Assembly: GCA_947624445.1 (NCBI GenBank)
Contig: CANQKF010000001.1
Location: forward strand, 1 to 64,000
Source: an uncultured Clostridia bacterium
Lineage (GTDB): Bacteria; Bacillota; Clostridia; Christensenellales; Borkfalkiaceae
DNA: 64,000 nucleotides
Direction of reading: 5' to 3'
Below, one piece after another: positions 46,441-55,115 of this stretch (the first letter of the stretch is position 1; each line of letters opens with the position of its first letter). The notes below the pieces were generated by a model that was not told where the DNA came from, ran no database searches, and was given only the letters and a program-made list of their open reading frames with translations. The position numbers and the translations under genes are program-made.

Positions 46441-47223
46441 ATGGCAGAAGCAATGAAAACCCCCCTCGAAGTCGCACGCGACAAGTTCGACGTGGCGTTG
46501 AAAGACGCAAACGCCGCCCTCGAAAAGAACCCCGTAGACATGACGGCATACAGCGCCGCCATCGCCGCCCTCGACGAAGCGGAAAAGCAGTACGCTAAAC
46601 TCGCCGCGGAAGCGAAATACGCCGAGTTCACGACGAAGGACAACCCCATCGTCGAAATCATCAAGGCACGGACGTATACCATCCTCGGGCATAAGGAAAC
46701 CCGCGGCGGCACGAAGGAAAATCCCCGCGTCATGTCCGTCGACATGGTCGAGAAGTCGAGAGACATCGACCTCCTCGCATTCTGCGAGAAAGCAAAGCTC
46801 GATACAAATTGGGCATTCGTGGCGTCTCGCGTCAACCAGCTCATGTGCCTCCGCGCCGCGACCCAGCTCGGGGCGGACGTGAAGAAAATCGCAACGTCGT
46901 ATTTCCTCCGCGACAAAGTGAAGGAAATCAATCTCGGCAAAACGCCGACCAGCAACACACAGGTATGCAAGCTCCTCCAGACGGTCATCGACGAAATCAT
47001 GCCGAGCGACATGACGGAGGGCGGCGTCGCATACAAAGTCAACAGCCACGACGTGGCATACCTCGACGACCTCTACGGGAAAAAGAGCGGCAAGCATGAC
47101 CTCACCGTGAGGGTATCGAACGACTCCTTCTTCCGTCGCATCCTCGTGGACATCTGCTACCGCCTCGTGACGAACGGCAAATACGGCGTCGACGGCTACA
47201 AGGGATACAAGGACGAGGCGTAA
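46441..47223 (+). CDS. Hypothetical protein (about 260 aa)
   Basis: ATG preceded by AAGGAGTAACATT; MAEAMKTPLEVARDKFDVALKDANAAL...; trimmed from ORF 46324. Confidence 0.75.
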   Translation: MAEAMKTPLEVARDKFDVALKDANAALEKNPVDMTAYSAAIAALDEAEKQYAKLAAEAKYAEFTTKDNPIVEIIKARTYTILGHKETRGGTKENPRVMSVDMVEKSRDIDLLAFCEKAKLDTNWAFVASRVNQLMCLRAATQLGADVKKIATSYFLRDKVKEINLGKTPTSNTQVCKLLQTVIDEIMPSDMTEGGVAYKVNSHDVAYLDDLYGKKSGKHDLTVRVSNDSFFRRILVDICYRLVTNGKYGVDGYKGYKDEA

Positions 47224-47226
47224 CCT

Positions 47227-47403
47227 ATGCGAAAGGGCGGCGACATTTACGCAGTAGAGTATAACGTCCGAGGGGCTGTCGTGATATACGGCTCCTTGGG
47301 TGTAAGACAATACTACTACTATACGAAGAAGCAGGCTATGGCGGCATATCGTGAAGAGTGCCGCCATACTCTTTTCTACAACGAGCCGCGCCGTCTGACG
47401 TGA
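47227..47403 (+). CDS. Small hypothetical protein (58 aa)
   Basis: MRKGGDIYAVEYNVRGAVVIYGSLGVRQYYYYTKKQAMAAYREECRHTLFYNEPRRLT. Confidence 0.5.
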   Translation: MRKGGDIYAVEYNVRGAVVIYGSLGVRQYYYYTKKQAMAAYREECRHTLFYNEPRRLT

Positions 47404-47416
47404 CATGGAGGCGAAT

Positions 47417-47557
47417 ATGGCTGCCTTGCCGCATCAAATGACCATCGACGAATATCTGCAGGAACAGAAGTTGCGTGACGAAGAAACAGCGTCATACGAT
47501 CCGTGCGACCATTGCAACCGCGGCTGGTGTTACGGCTGCTCGTACCGTGGGGGATAA
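47417..47557 (+). CDS. Small Cys-rich (putative zinc-binding) protein
   Basis: MAALPHQMTIDEYLQEQKLRDEETASYDPCDHCNRGWCYGCSYRGG. Confidence 0.5.
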   Translation: MAALPHQMTIDEYLQEQKLRDEETASYDPCDHCNRGWCYGCSYRGG

Positions 47558-47584
47558 AAATTTTGCGGAATCATGCAATTCCAC

Positions 47585-47614
47585 TTGACACCCCATGGCG
47601 TCATGTGATATACT
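47585..47614 (+). promoter_or_regulatory. Sigma70-type promoter
   Basis: TTGACA-18 nt-TATACT. Confidence 0.65.
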
Positions 47615-47832
47615 AACTCACGACAGGTCGGCGTGGTGGCTAACCTGTTATACCATCCGCAACGTGGTGGTTGTGGTATGGTAGCTTTCATGGGGCTGGA
47701 TGGTACTACGTATTGTCCAGCCTATCTTTTTATCAGGGCATCACGCCCTCACAGGCAATCGACGGTTGCCGCGCGGAAACAATCAAATAATCGGCGTGGC
47801 ATCGTTTAGCCGTGCTCACGCAAAGGAGGATA

Positions 47833-48215
47833 AATTGGATATCATCGAAGAAGAATTTTGCAAACTGGTCGGGCGCGCATATTTCGAGAAGTGCCGCGAC
47901 GGGGACGACGGAAAGGAGTATGTCGTGGATAGCGAAAAGGCGAAGAACGTCTTACGCATCCTCGATTACTGCGATGCGTTCGCCAAAAGAAACGGCGGGA
48001 AAATCGAGTGCTTGGTCATCAAGAAGCGTGACGAACCCGTCGCAATCGAAATGCGTTTCGTTGACGATCTCACAATCGGCGATGAAGAAAACGCAAAAGA
48101 CGAGTTCCTCAGCGTCCTCGCGAACTGCAAGGCGCTAACCCTCAGCGGGACTGGTCTCGAAGATGGGTCGTTCCTGATGTCGCTCTTCATGGATAACCCC
48201 TATCAGCCCAAGTAA
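47833..48215 (+). CDS. Hypothetical protein (about 127 aa), probable TTG start
   Basis: AAGGAGGATAAA-TTG; LDIIEEEFCKLVGRAYFEKCRDGDDGKEYV... Confidence 0.6.
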
Positions 48216-48220
48216 CGCCA

Positions 48221-48730
48221 ATGCCCTATCTGGCACAAAAGGACAAAATGATGGACGCGAATAACGATTTTGACAATCAGATACGCGTGGCGGTAGCGAA
48301 TGGCAAGAAGTGGTGCTACGATTGCATCCACTATCTTAGGTCTACATTCGGTGGTTACAACGCCAGCGACTGCGAGATCTTCGGTTCGCTTGATGCGGAT
48401 CAATCCGAGCGCCACCCGGACAAGTCGGCGGATGTATGCCAAAGATATTTCCAAAGGGCGGGTCACCGCTGGTATGAGAAAGGCGCGGCAAAAACCGCCG
48501 AGATCGACCGTACAGCATTCGATCTCTTGGTGGGCGTACCGAAGCCGCTCGAAAAGGTTCGGCGCGGCGACTACTTCAAGTTCGATGACGCTATATGGAG
48601 AGTCGTAGAAGTTACCGTCGCGAAATCGGTCAAGGCTCGCATAGCGAGCGACTATAACCCCAGGCGAGAGGTCTGGGAAAGCAAAATTCAATGCGTGCCG
48701 CTTGACAAATGCTTGTTCGTTAAGATTTGA
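48221..48730 (+). CDS. Hypothetical Cys-containing protein
   Basis: ORF; WCYDCIHYLRSTFGGYNASDCEIFG...VCQRY; exact start uncertain (48221-48251). Confidence 0.55.
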   Translation: MPYLAQKDKMMDANNDFDNQIRVAVANGKKWCYDCIHYLRSTFGGYNASDCEIFGSLDADQSERHPDKSADVCQRYFQRAGHRWYEKGAAKTAEIDRTAFDLLVGVPKPLEKVRRGDYFKFDDAIWRVVEVTVAKSVKARIASDYNPRREVWESKIQCVPLDKCLFVKI

Positions 48731-48747
48731 GAAAGCGCCCCGTGTAG

Positions 48748-48778
48748 CACTCCCTTTTGGGGGTGCTTTTTTTCATTC
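48748..48778 (+). terminator. Rho-independent terminator
   Basis: AGCACTCCC-TTTT-GGGGGTGCT plus T7. Confidence 0.85.
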
Positions 48779-48795
48779 TAAAAAAGGAGAATCGT

Positions 48796-49071
48796 ATGGA
48801 TAACATCACCGCCGACTTCATCGGCAAGAAGGCAAGGGCACTCAAGTTCCTCGACAGAGTCTTGGACGAAGTCGACAGAGACGGACAGGCGCGGGTTTTG
48901 TTTAATAACACTGGCGCGTCTTTGGTCGTCCGTAAAGGCGACGCGGTATATCTCCGCATCCAAGCGCAGAAGTATGCGCTTATCGACGAGATCCATTCCT
49001 ACGAACTCACCCACCCTATCGTGAGTGATGAGTTCTTCGCAAAGCCGTGTCAGGTTCAGAAAAGAACCTGA
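48796..49071 (+). CDS. Hypothetical protein (91 aa)
   Basis: RBS AAAAAGGAG; MDNITADFIGKKARALKFLDRVLDEV... Confidence 0.65.
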   Translation: MDNITADFIGKKARALKFLDRVLDEVDRDGQARVLFNNTGASLVVRKGDAVYLRIQAQKYALIDEIHSYELTHPIVSDEFFAKPCQVQKRT

Positions 49072-49134
49072 GTGGAGCTTAGCCCCAGCAAGGGCTAAGG
49101 TGAAATAAAAAAAATAATTCCAGAACATACGTTC

Positions 49135-49170
49135 AAATGTTTGACACCTTGTCTAAATATGACGTATAAT
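49135..49170 (+). promoter_or_regulatory. Rightward sigma70-type promoter
   Basis: AAATGT-TTGACA-18-TATAAT, identical to the reverse complement of 42906-42941; a related inverted core lies at 49228-49244. Confidence 0.85.
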
Positions 49171-49597
49171 GGCACCATCGAACAGCAGCCGCCGCCTTTT
49201 TTTGCGGCGGTAAACAAATCGATGCGTTATGTCACATTTAGACATACACTCATACTCGCATTCAAAGCCTTGCTTTGGCTTTTGACTACGTCAGAAGTAT
49301 CAAAATGTCGGGGAAGAAGAGGCATCCAAGGAAGCTCACTGAAACAAGCTTACATCAGGAGAGATTTAACTGCGAAGAATTGGCAACTTGGACAGGCACG
49401 CAATGGATAGTCCATCAAAGAAAGCGGCCTAAAACCCCACGGCGGGGAAAAGAAACATTAACAAATCCAAAAGTTGCTGACCTAAAACGCTTGACAACAA
49501 ACCAAAGCAATGTCAACAAGAAATCCACACCTGCGATACCCAGAATCCCAAGATCCCAGATTTACTCATAGGAGTATGAACGCATTGGGAACGCCAA

Positions 49598-49745
49598 TTC
49601 CCTCCGTAAAATCGGACGTCCCCATTTCCCCTCTATCGGTGGTGCGGTAGCGGGCATCATATGGCGTCAAGCACGTCGGGGTTTAGGTACGATAAACCTA
49701 ATTTATACACGGGAATAACCGCTTTCCTCCGTGAAATCGGACGTC
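49598..49745 (+). repeat. Pair of about 22-nt direct repeats in non-coding DNA
   Basis: TTCCCTCCGTAAAATCGGACGTC (49598-49620) and TTTCCTCCGTGAAATCGGACGTC (49723-49745). Confidence 0.8.
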
Positions 49746-49801
49746 ACTCCAACGGGGCGCGTGGGCCGGGAGTTGCGTGGCTACGATAAAGCTGCGCTTA
49801 T

Positions 49802-49891
49802 GGGGAATAGCCAAAGCAATGGACGCGAAAACCACAGTGGGGCGCCTATTTGCACGCGCTCTCAGTGGTTCAAGTCCACTATTCTCCACCA
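49802..49891 (+). tRNA. tRNA-like element / degenerate class II tRNA (possibly Ser-like)
   Basis: Acceptor GGGGAAT/ATTCTCC, T-arm AGTGG-TTCAAGT-CCACT, discriminator A, CCA; long variable-like stem GGGGCGC...GCGCTCT; D and anticodon arms not canonical. Confidence 0.4.
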
Positions 49892-50174
49892 GCGCCTTGT
49901 CGGTTAATAAACGGTTAAACCGTCCACCAGAAGGGGCGGGTGATTATCAGACCCCAAGACAGTAAAGGCTCCCCCTCCTCTCGCAAGGGTGGCATGAGCG
50001 GGTAAGGGCTAAACTCGAGATGGCTCGGCTGGCACCATGCTTGGGCAGCTACGGGGTCTCACTTCAGAGGAGGAGCGAGATCGACTGAGCGCGATAGCGG
50101 AGACCAGCACTTATGTATCCGCGCGGGGAGATACCGTTAGGATGCACCAAACAAATTTAACAGGAGGGTTTCGT

Positions 50175-50519
50175 ATGAAAGACATTTCGGCTGGCTTGCG
50201 GTACTACAACTACATAGGCGCCGTAAAAGTCAAGAACCTGTTCAAAGGGTTGCCGTTCCAGTGTGACATCAAGAACATCAACATCAACAGGCAGAAGCAT
50301 GGGTGTTCTGGCTTCATCACTAATCTCGAAACGGGCAAAGTTTGCTACATCACGACGGAACCCTTCTGGGACGAAAGAAAGGGGTCTGGCTTGTGGGGTG
50401 ACAGGAATAAAGCGGTCATGATGAGGACGGCTGCGAACGCGAGAGACTATCACGGCGGTCCCAATAATTGGCTTCCAGCCGTCGACATAGTGTCGACAGC
50501 TCGGCGCCTGACAGCATAA
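50175..50519 (+). CDS. Hypothetical protein (114 aa)
   Basis: AGGAGGG RBS, ATG 50175; MKDISAGLRYYNYIGAVKVKNLFKG... Confidence 0.65.
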   Translation: MKDISAGLRYYNYIGAVKVKNLFKGLPFQCDIKNININRQKHGCSGFITNLETGKVCYITTEPFWDERKGSGLWGDRNKAVMMRTAANARDYHGGPNNWLPAVDIVSTARRLTA

Positions 50520-50532
50520 CAAGGAGAAAACA

Positions 50533-50997
50533 ATGAAGAAGAGAAGCGTGATTGCCCGTCCGGGGCATAGGAAAGTTTATCTTCTTGGTGTTGGGAAAGA
50601 CGGCATCCCACGCTGGCTCGAGAAAAGCTCGTGGGATTGCGACTGGTATTGGAGCGCTGGGTACATCGAAACATACACCCACCCCAACCATCCCGAACTT
50701 GCCGCTGACATCGCTTCACATACGCACTTCGACTACCAATTCTTGAACAAGCAAGACAAGTGCGCTTTCGACGCGTTCAAGGATTTCTTTGCAGAGACGC
50801 CGTTCTCCGATAAGGAGATATGGAAGATTGTCGAACTCATGCAATCGATTTACACAGCTAAGTCCTACTCCGCTTTGCTATACCGCGGCGGTTCATGGCA
50901 AACAGAGATCCCCGAAGAGAAGCCGCTCATCAAGTGTGAAGAAGAATATCGGCGTATCAACGACATCGTCGTCCCGGGGCTATTGGAGGAGCTGTAA
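50533..50997 (+). CDS. Hypothetical protein (154 aa)
   Basis: AAGGAG RBS; MKKRSVIARPGHRKVYLLGVGKDG... Confidence 0.65.
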   Translation: MKKRSVIARPGHRKVYLLGVGKDGIPRWLEKSSWDCDWYWSAGYIETYTHPNHPELAADIASHTHFDYQFLNKQDKCAFDAFKDFFAETPFSDKEIWKIVELMQSIYTAKSYSALLYRGGSWQTEIPEEKPLIKCEEEYRRINDIVVPGLLEEL

Positions 50998-51009
50998 GGA
51001 GCACAAGTC

Positions 51010-51420
51010 ATGGATACATATTACAAACTTAACGCGATCATGCCGTTCACAATAACGGCAAGAGACATCGACGACCTTATGTGCCTCGCCTATTGGTGGG
51101 GAAGGTCAAAGTGGTGCGACGACATTGCATGTCCGCACGGGTACAGCAACGACTTTGCATATAGGCAAATCGCAAAAGGCGGTACGCTGCTTTTTCACGA
51201 GGCGGCTAAGGACAGGTGGCACACATTGACGTTCGGCAAGCTCCTCGACGGCATCACAAGGTACCTTGTCCTATATGGATGCGTTCCACGCAAGGACCCA
51301 ATCTCCGCCGCCGCAGACCATGCCATCGTTTGGAACGGACGGTTTTGCGCGGGAAACTTGACCGAGGAGATCGCGGACAGAATTATTCAGGTTGCGATCT
51401 TCGGGTGCGCCGTTGCCTGA
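51010..51420 (+). CDS. Hypothetical protein (136 aa), paralogous-looking to 59101-59502
   Basis: Shared pattern ITxxDIDDxMCxAxxxG...WC.....Y.......QIxxGGxLxFxE. Confidence 0.7.
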   Translation: MDTYYKLNAIMPFTITARDIDDLMCLAYWWGRSKWCDDIACPHGYSNDFAYRQIAKGGTLLFHEAAKDRWHTLTFGKLLDGITRYLVLYGCVPRKDPISAAADHAIVWNGRFCAGNLTEEIADRIIQVAIFGCAVA

Positions 51421-51430
51421 GGAGATTGCT

Positions 51431-51802
51431 ATGAACTATAAAGAATACGGATACAACGAGTTCATGAATAAGGTTGCTGACGGAGTCTACATCATCACGG
51501 AGCTTGAGCTGCGCGAACAAAAAAGCGTCATGACAACCAAGTCTCTGATGGGGACAGGTGAGAACTGGGATTATACCGAACACTACCCCGAGGAGATTGG
51601 GATATATTACGATATCTGCATCGAATACGTTGTCAGAGAAGACCTAACCAAAGGTAAACTTGCTTTCCTCTGCGAGGCCATAGCCTTTTCCGCACCGGGG
51701 AAGGATATGCACAACGACAAGGAAGCGTATCAAAAGGCGCGTGAAATTTACGATGAGCTTCTCAGGAAGCGCGTTCCGAAAACGCCGAACAAGAAAGAAT
51801 AA
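51431..51802 (+). CDS. Hypothetical protein (123 aa)
   Basis: GAGGAGATTGCT-ATG; MNYKEYGYNEFMNKVADGVYIITELEL... Confidence 0.6.
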   Translation: MNYKEYGYNEFMNKVADGVYIITELELREQKSVMTTKSLMGTGENWDYTEHYPEEIGIYYDICIEYVVREDLTKGKLAFLCEAIAFSAPGKDMHNDKEAYQKAREIYDELLRKRVPKTPNKKE

Positions 51803-51816
51803 TCCACGGAGGAGCT

Positions 51817-52017
51817 ATGCCAAAATTCAAGGTATGTATCGAAGAAACTGTATCCGAGGAGTTCGAAGTCGAAGCTGAATCGGCCGAAGAAGCTCTCGAG
51901 ATTGCAGATGAAAAATATCACAAATGCGAGTTCGTCCTCGAGCCGGGCAACCTCGTTGCCAAGCAAATGTGCATAACGTCTCCAGAAGACGAATGTACCG
52001 AGTGGACGGAGTTTTAG
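51817..52017 (+). CDS. Small acidic hypothetical protein (66 aa)
   Basis: GGAGG RBS; MPKFKVCIEETVSEEFEVEAESAEEALEIADEKY... Confidence 0.6.
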   Translation: MPKFKVCIEETVSEEFEVEAESAEEALEIADEKYHKCEFVLEPGNLVAKQMCITSPEDECTEWTEF

Positions 52018-52039
52018 CCCCCCCACAGAAGGAGTCTTT

Positions 52040-52447
52040 ATGGAAAACGAAATAAAAGAGGAAATCTTTATTATCAACCATGTTGTTGCAAAGAAAACCG
52101 CTTACCCTCCTATCACTCCGGCCCAGACGGCGGTTGTTTATAAGACAGAGCGGGAAGCAAAAGAAGCAGTTGCAAGAATGGTTACTCGCGAATTATTTGA
52201 ACGTCGTTCAATAGAAGCTGGCGAGCCTGAGAACGAGTGGACGCCCTCAAATCGCCATTGGTATGTCTACTTCTCTAAAAATAATGGGCTTCAGTATCGC
52301 GTTGTCAGCTGTGCCTACATCGATGGAACAATTTACTTCCCCACCCGCGAAACGCTTCATGCTGCGGTTCAAGAGGTTGGCGCAGACAATATTAAGCGAT
52401 ATTTACTCAATGTTGTAGCGACAACCACCAAGGAGCCATGTAGATAA
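52040..52447 (+). CDS. Hypothetical protein (135 aa)
   Basis: GAAGGAG RBS; ORF in operon order. Confidence 0.6.
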   Translation: MENEIKEEIFIINHVVAKKTAYPPITPAQTAVVYKTEREAKEAVARMVTRELFERRSIEAGEPENEWTPSNRHWYVYFSKNNGLQYRVVSCAYIDGTIYFPTRETLHAAVQEVGADNIKRYLLNVVATTTKEPCR

Positions 52448-52973
52448 TAAAGAAACAGATACAAACTTCTACACCTATGTTCAAGGTTGGTGAAGCAACC
52501 AATACACAAGCATTTGTTGCAGAACTTTTTAGACAAATGCGAATAGGGGTCGGGATGGTGTCTGATGAACACAGGCACACCTCGGGGGGATCCGTAACCA
52601 CCCTGCGCAGCGGAGTCGCCGCGAAGCGCAGTAATAATCGGATTGTTTGGGCGTCGTGAACGTCGTAAAGCGCACGATACCGGTGTGTGATGATGACCAC
52701 GCCCAAGCGAGCAGGCGAACGGCTGATACTTCGCTATCCGCCACGAGAACCGTGGCTGCACCTATGCTCTCCTATCGGAGCGTATGGCTAAGATACTACT
52801 GCCGGGAGACGGAGCGAGATAGGACAACGAAATCCGTAACCCACCGTGGTTCCCGCTCGCCACGGTGACTCTCCCAGAAATTGAGATCAGCCCAGCGCAG
52901 GGGCGGGGCAATGTGCTGGGTTCCTCGTATCCAATCCGAAAGGTTGAGATAAAAAAAGAAAAGGAGAAAAGAC
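52448..52973 (+). ncRNA. Structured intergenic region / candidate ncRNA or leader
   Basis: About 526 nt without a convincing ORF; stems CTGCGC-A-GCGG...CCGC-GAA-GCGCAG, GCCACG-AGAAC-CGTGGC (52740-52756), CACCGTGG-10-CCACGGTG (52842-52867). Confidence 0.35.
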
Positions 52974-53372
52974 ATGAAGGTATCTATCACGGCAGACACC
53001 TACGCACTCGTTTCCAGCATCAAGGTGGACGACATCTCGCTGCTCAAGAAACACAACCCCTCCGCGCTCAAGATTGTCGACGAAAAGACGAAGAACACAC
53101 TCTTCGCGGTCGACTATGCGGAAGGGAAGAACGATCTCGTGAAGTTCGGCATCACGTTCGGCAGCACATCGAGAGACGCGAACGGAACCGCGGTGTTCAC
53201 GGGTACTTTGCCGGCGGGTCTCACGGCGGATGAAGCGAAGGCATACATCGCGGACAAGCTCGGCACGGTTCAGGGGTATCTCGCCACCCTCGAGCAGACG
53301 ATCCCCGCCGAAGCGCAGAAGGTGGCAGCAGCACGCAAGGCGCTCGTCGATTCGATTTCGGTCAACGCCTGA
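52974..53372 (+). CDS. Hypothetical protein of the Ub-like operon (132 aa)
   Basis: AAGGAG RBS; MKVSITADTYALVSSIKVDDISLLKKHNPSALKI... Confidence 0.7.
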   Translation: MKVSITADTYALVSSIKVDDISLLKKHNPSALKIVDEKTKNTLFAVDYAEGKNDLVKFGITFGSTSRDANGTAVFTGTLPAGLTADEAKAYIADKLGTVQGYLATLEQTIPAEAQKVAAARKALVDSISVNA

Positions 53373-53434
53373 CACACGACATCGGGGCGCCCAATAAGCG
53401 CCCCACCAACTTCAAAAATTCAAGGAGAAAATAT

Positions 53435-53695
53435 ATGATACAAGTTCACGTTCACACCAATGTCATTCGCCAGACCGTCGTTGTCGACATCAACACAACG
53501 CCCAATCAGGTTTTCAAGGACCTCGACGCCGATGCTACGGGAACGATGGTCAACGTCAACGGGACCATCATCCAGAGCGGCGATGTCGACCTCCCCTTCT
53601 CCGATCTCGCCACGAAATACCCGAGAGCAGGTATCGGCGACGGGCAGGAAATCGATCTGACCAGCATCGTAAAAGCGGACGGCGCAGCAGAATAA
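53435..53695 (+). CDS. ThiS/ubiquitin-like beta-grasp protein
   Basis: 86 aa; MIQVHVHTNVIRQTVVVDINTTPNQVFKDLD...VNVNGTIIQSGDVDLPFSDLA...GDGQEIDLTSIVKADGAAE. Confidence 0.65.
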   Translation: MIQVHVHTNVIRQTVVVDINTTPNQVFKDLDADATGTMVNVNGTIIQSGDVDLPFSDLATKYPRAGIGDGQEIDLTSIVKADGAAE

Positions 53696-53716
53696 TCCCA
53701 AAGGAGCGCACGGGAT

Positions 53717-55099
53717 ATGGAAATTTCGAACAACAGGCTTCTGTCAGCAGAAGCGGATGTGTTCTTCGATGGGCGCAAGCACAGAGAATCGTCGTTCCTC
53801 AATGACAACGTCGTTGAAACGGTTCTTCGATATGCCGCCCTTCGGAGTCGCACGGGAGACCTTGGCACGGTTGCTCCGATCAAGGCGGAGAGCCGCTCCG
53901 GCATGTTGTTCATTAACAACGACTGGAATAAGCTCGCGACGGATTGCGATTGCGAGCTGCTCATCGTCGCCCATACATCTATGCGTCCCCCGAAGATTAC
54001 GCTTGAGGGCTGGGTGTCTCTCGATAAGCCTCCGTACCCCGTTGCGCTCCTGTTCGCAAAAGCCGGTGAAACGCACATCTTTATCAACGAGCAACTGAGG
54101 AAGGCGGTTATCATCGTAAAAGACGTGGTACTCCCCTCGTTTAGAAAATTACTCGCGTCGTGCTTGCTCAGGATTCTGCCGTGGCGTTTCCACGACGACG
54201 AACTCGACAAACGCCTCATGACAGCCATCAACAAAGGGGACGAAGCGGCTTTCCGCTCTGTCATTGATAGCGTATGTAGCGACGTCGACCTCAGGGGCGC
54301 CGCCCTTCAAAGAATACTTGCGGGGTGGGAAGATGAACTGCGAAAAGCAAAAATCGTAAACACTCAAAAAGCCCTCGAGAAAATCCAAGGAGAACTTGCT
54401 TATCTGCAGGAAGACATTGCGCAAAAGCTCGATGAATACGACAAGGTCAACGTCGAGCTTCAAGATGCAATGTTCGCCCAGAAGCGCGGCAACGGAGACG
54501 TTCTCAGATTCTTCCAGCGCCATCGGCAGCTGTCCATTGTCGATACTGGCGATGTGGTGGAGTTGGACGGCAGATACCTCGATTACGCAATCACGGAGAC
54601 GATTGAATATTACAACGAGGAGCAGTTCTTGCGTATGTTCAACAATGCAGATTCCCCGTTCAACAGTCGCGCCATTTCCGATGAGACAAGGGGCATCTGT
54701 TATGCGATCTTCAAGGAACATCTCGGCGTTGTAAGAGCAGAGGCTGTTTTCCGCCTCACAAACCTCTCCTCTCTCAGGCCCAGAATGAACGGGCGTTCCG
54801 GGAACACAGCATCAACGTGCATCATCCATCCTCACATTGGACACTACGGTTGCCTTGGCGGAAACGAAACGCCGATCAACAGGTACATGAAGGATGGACA
54901 GTGGGATTTGGCAATCGAGCAAACGATTGCCGCGGCAAAGAATCTCAATATGGGAGATATCGCGGTGTTGAGTTCGTTCCTCGTTGACTTGAAGAATGCG
55001 TCAACGAGCATCAAGTGCATCATCGCCGACAACGGAGTCGAAATGACCCCCCACGAGTTCTATGAGTACGTCGAGGAAGCCCACAAGAAAGCATCATAA
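53717..55099 (+). CDS. Putative E2-like protein with central coiled coil
   Basis: 460 aa; C-terminal IIHPHIGHYGCLGGNETPINRYMKDGQWDLAIEQTI resembles the E2 HPNI...CL...W..A signature. Confidence 0.5.
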   Translation: MEISNNRLLSAEADVFFDGRKHRESSFLNDNVVETVLRYAALRSRTGDLGTVAPIKAESRSGMLFINNDWNKLATDCDCELLIVAHTSMRPPKITLEGWVSLDKPPYPVALLFAKAGETHIFINEQLRKAVIIVKDVVLPSFRKLLASCLLRILPWRFHDDELDKRLMTAINKGDEAAFRSVIDSVCSDVDLRGAALQRILAGWEDELRKAKIVNTQKALEKIQGELAYLQEDIAQKLDEYDKVNVELQDAMFAQKRGNGDVLRFFQRHRQLSIVDTGDVVELDGRYLDYAITETIEYYNEEQFLRMFNNADSPFNSRAISDETRGICYAIFKEHLGVVRAEAVFRLTNLSSLRPRMNGRSGNTASTCIIHPHIGHYGCLGGNETPINRYMKDGQWDLAIEQTIAAAKNLNMGDIAVLSSFLVDLKNASTSIKCIIADNGVEMTPHEFYEYVEEAHKKAS

Positions 55100-55115
55100 G
55101 CGAGGAAAGAAACAC

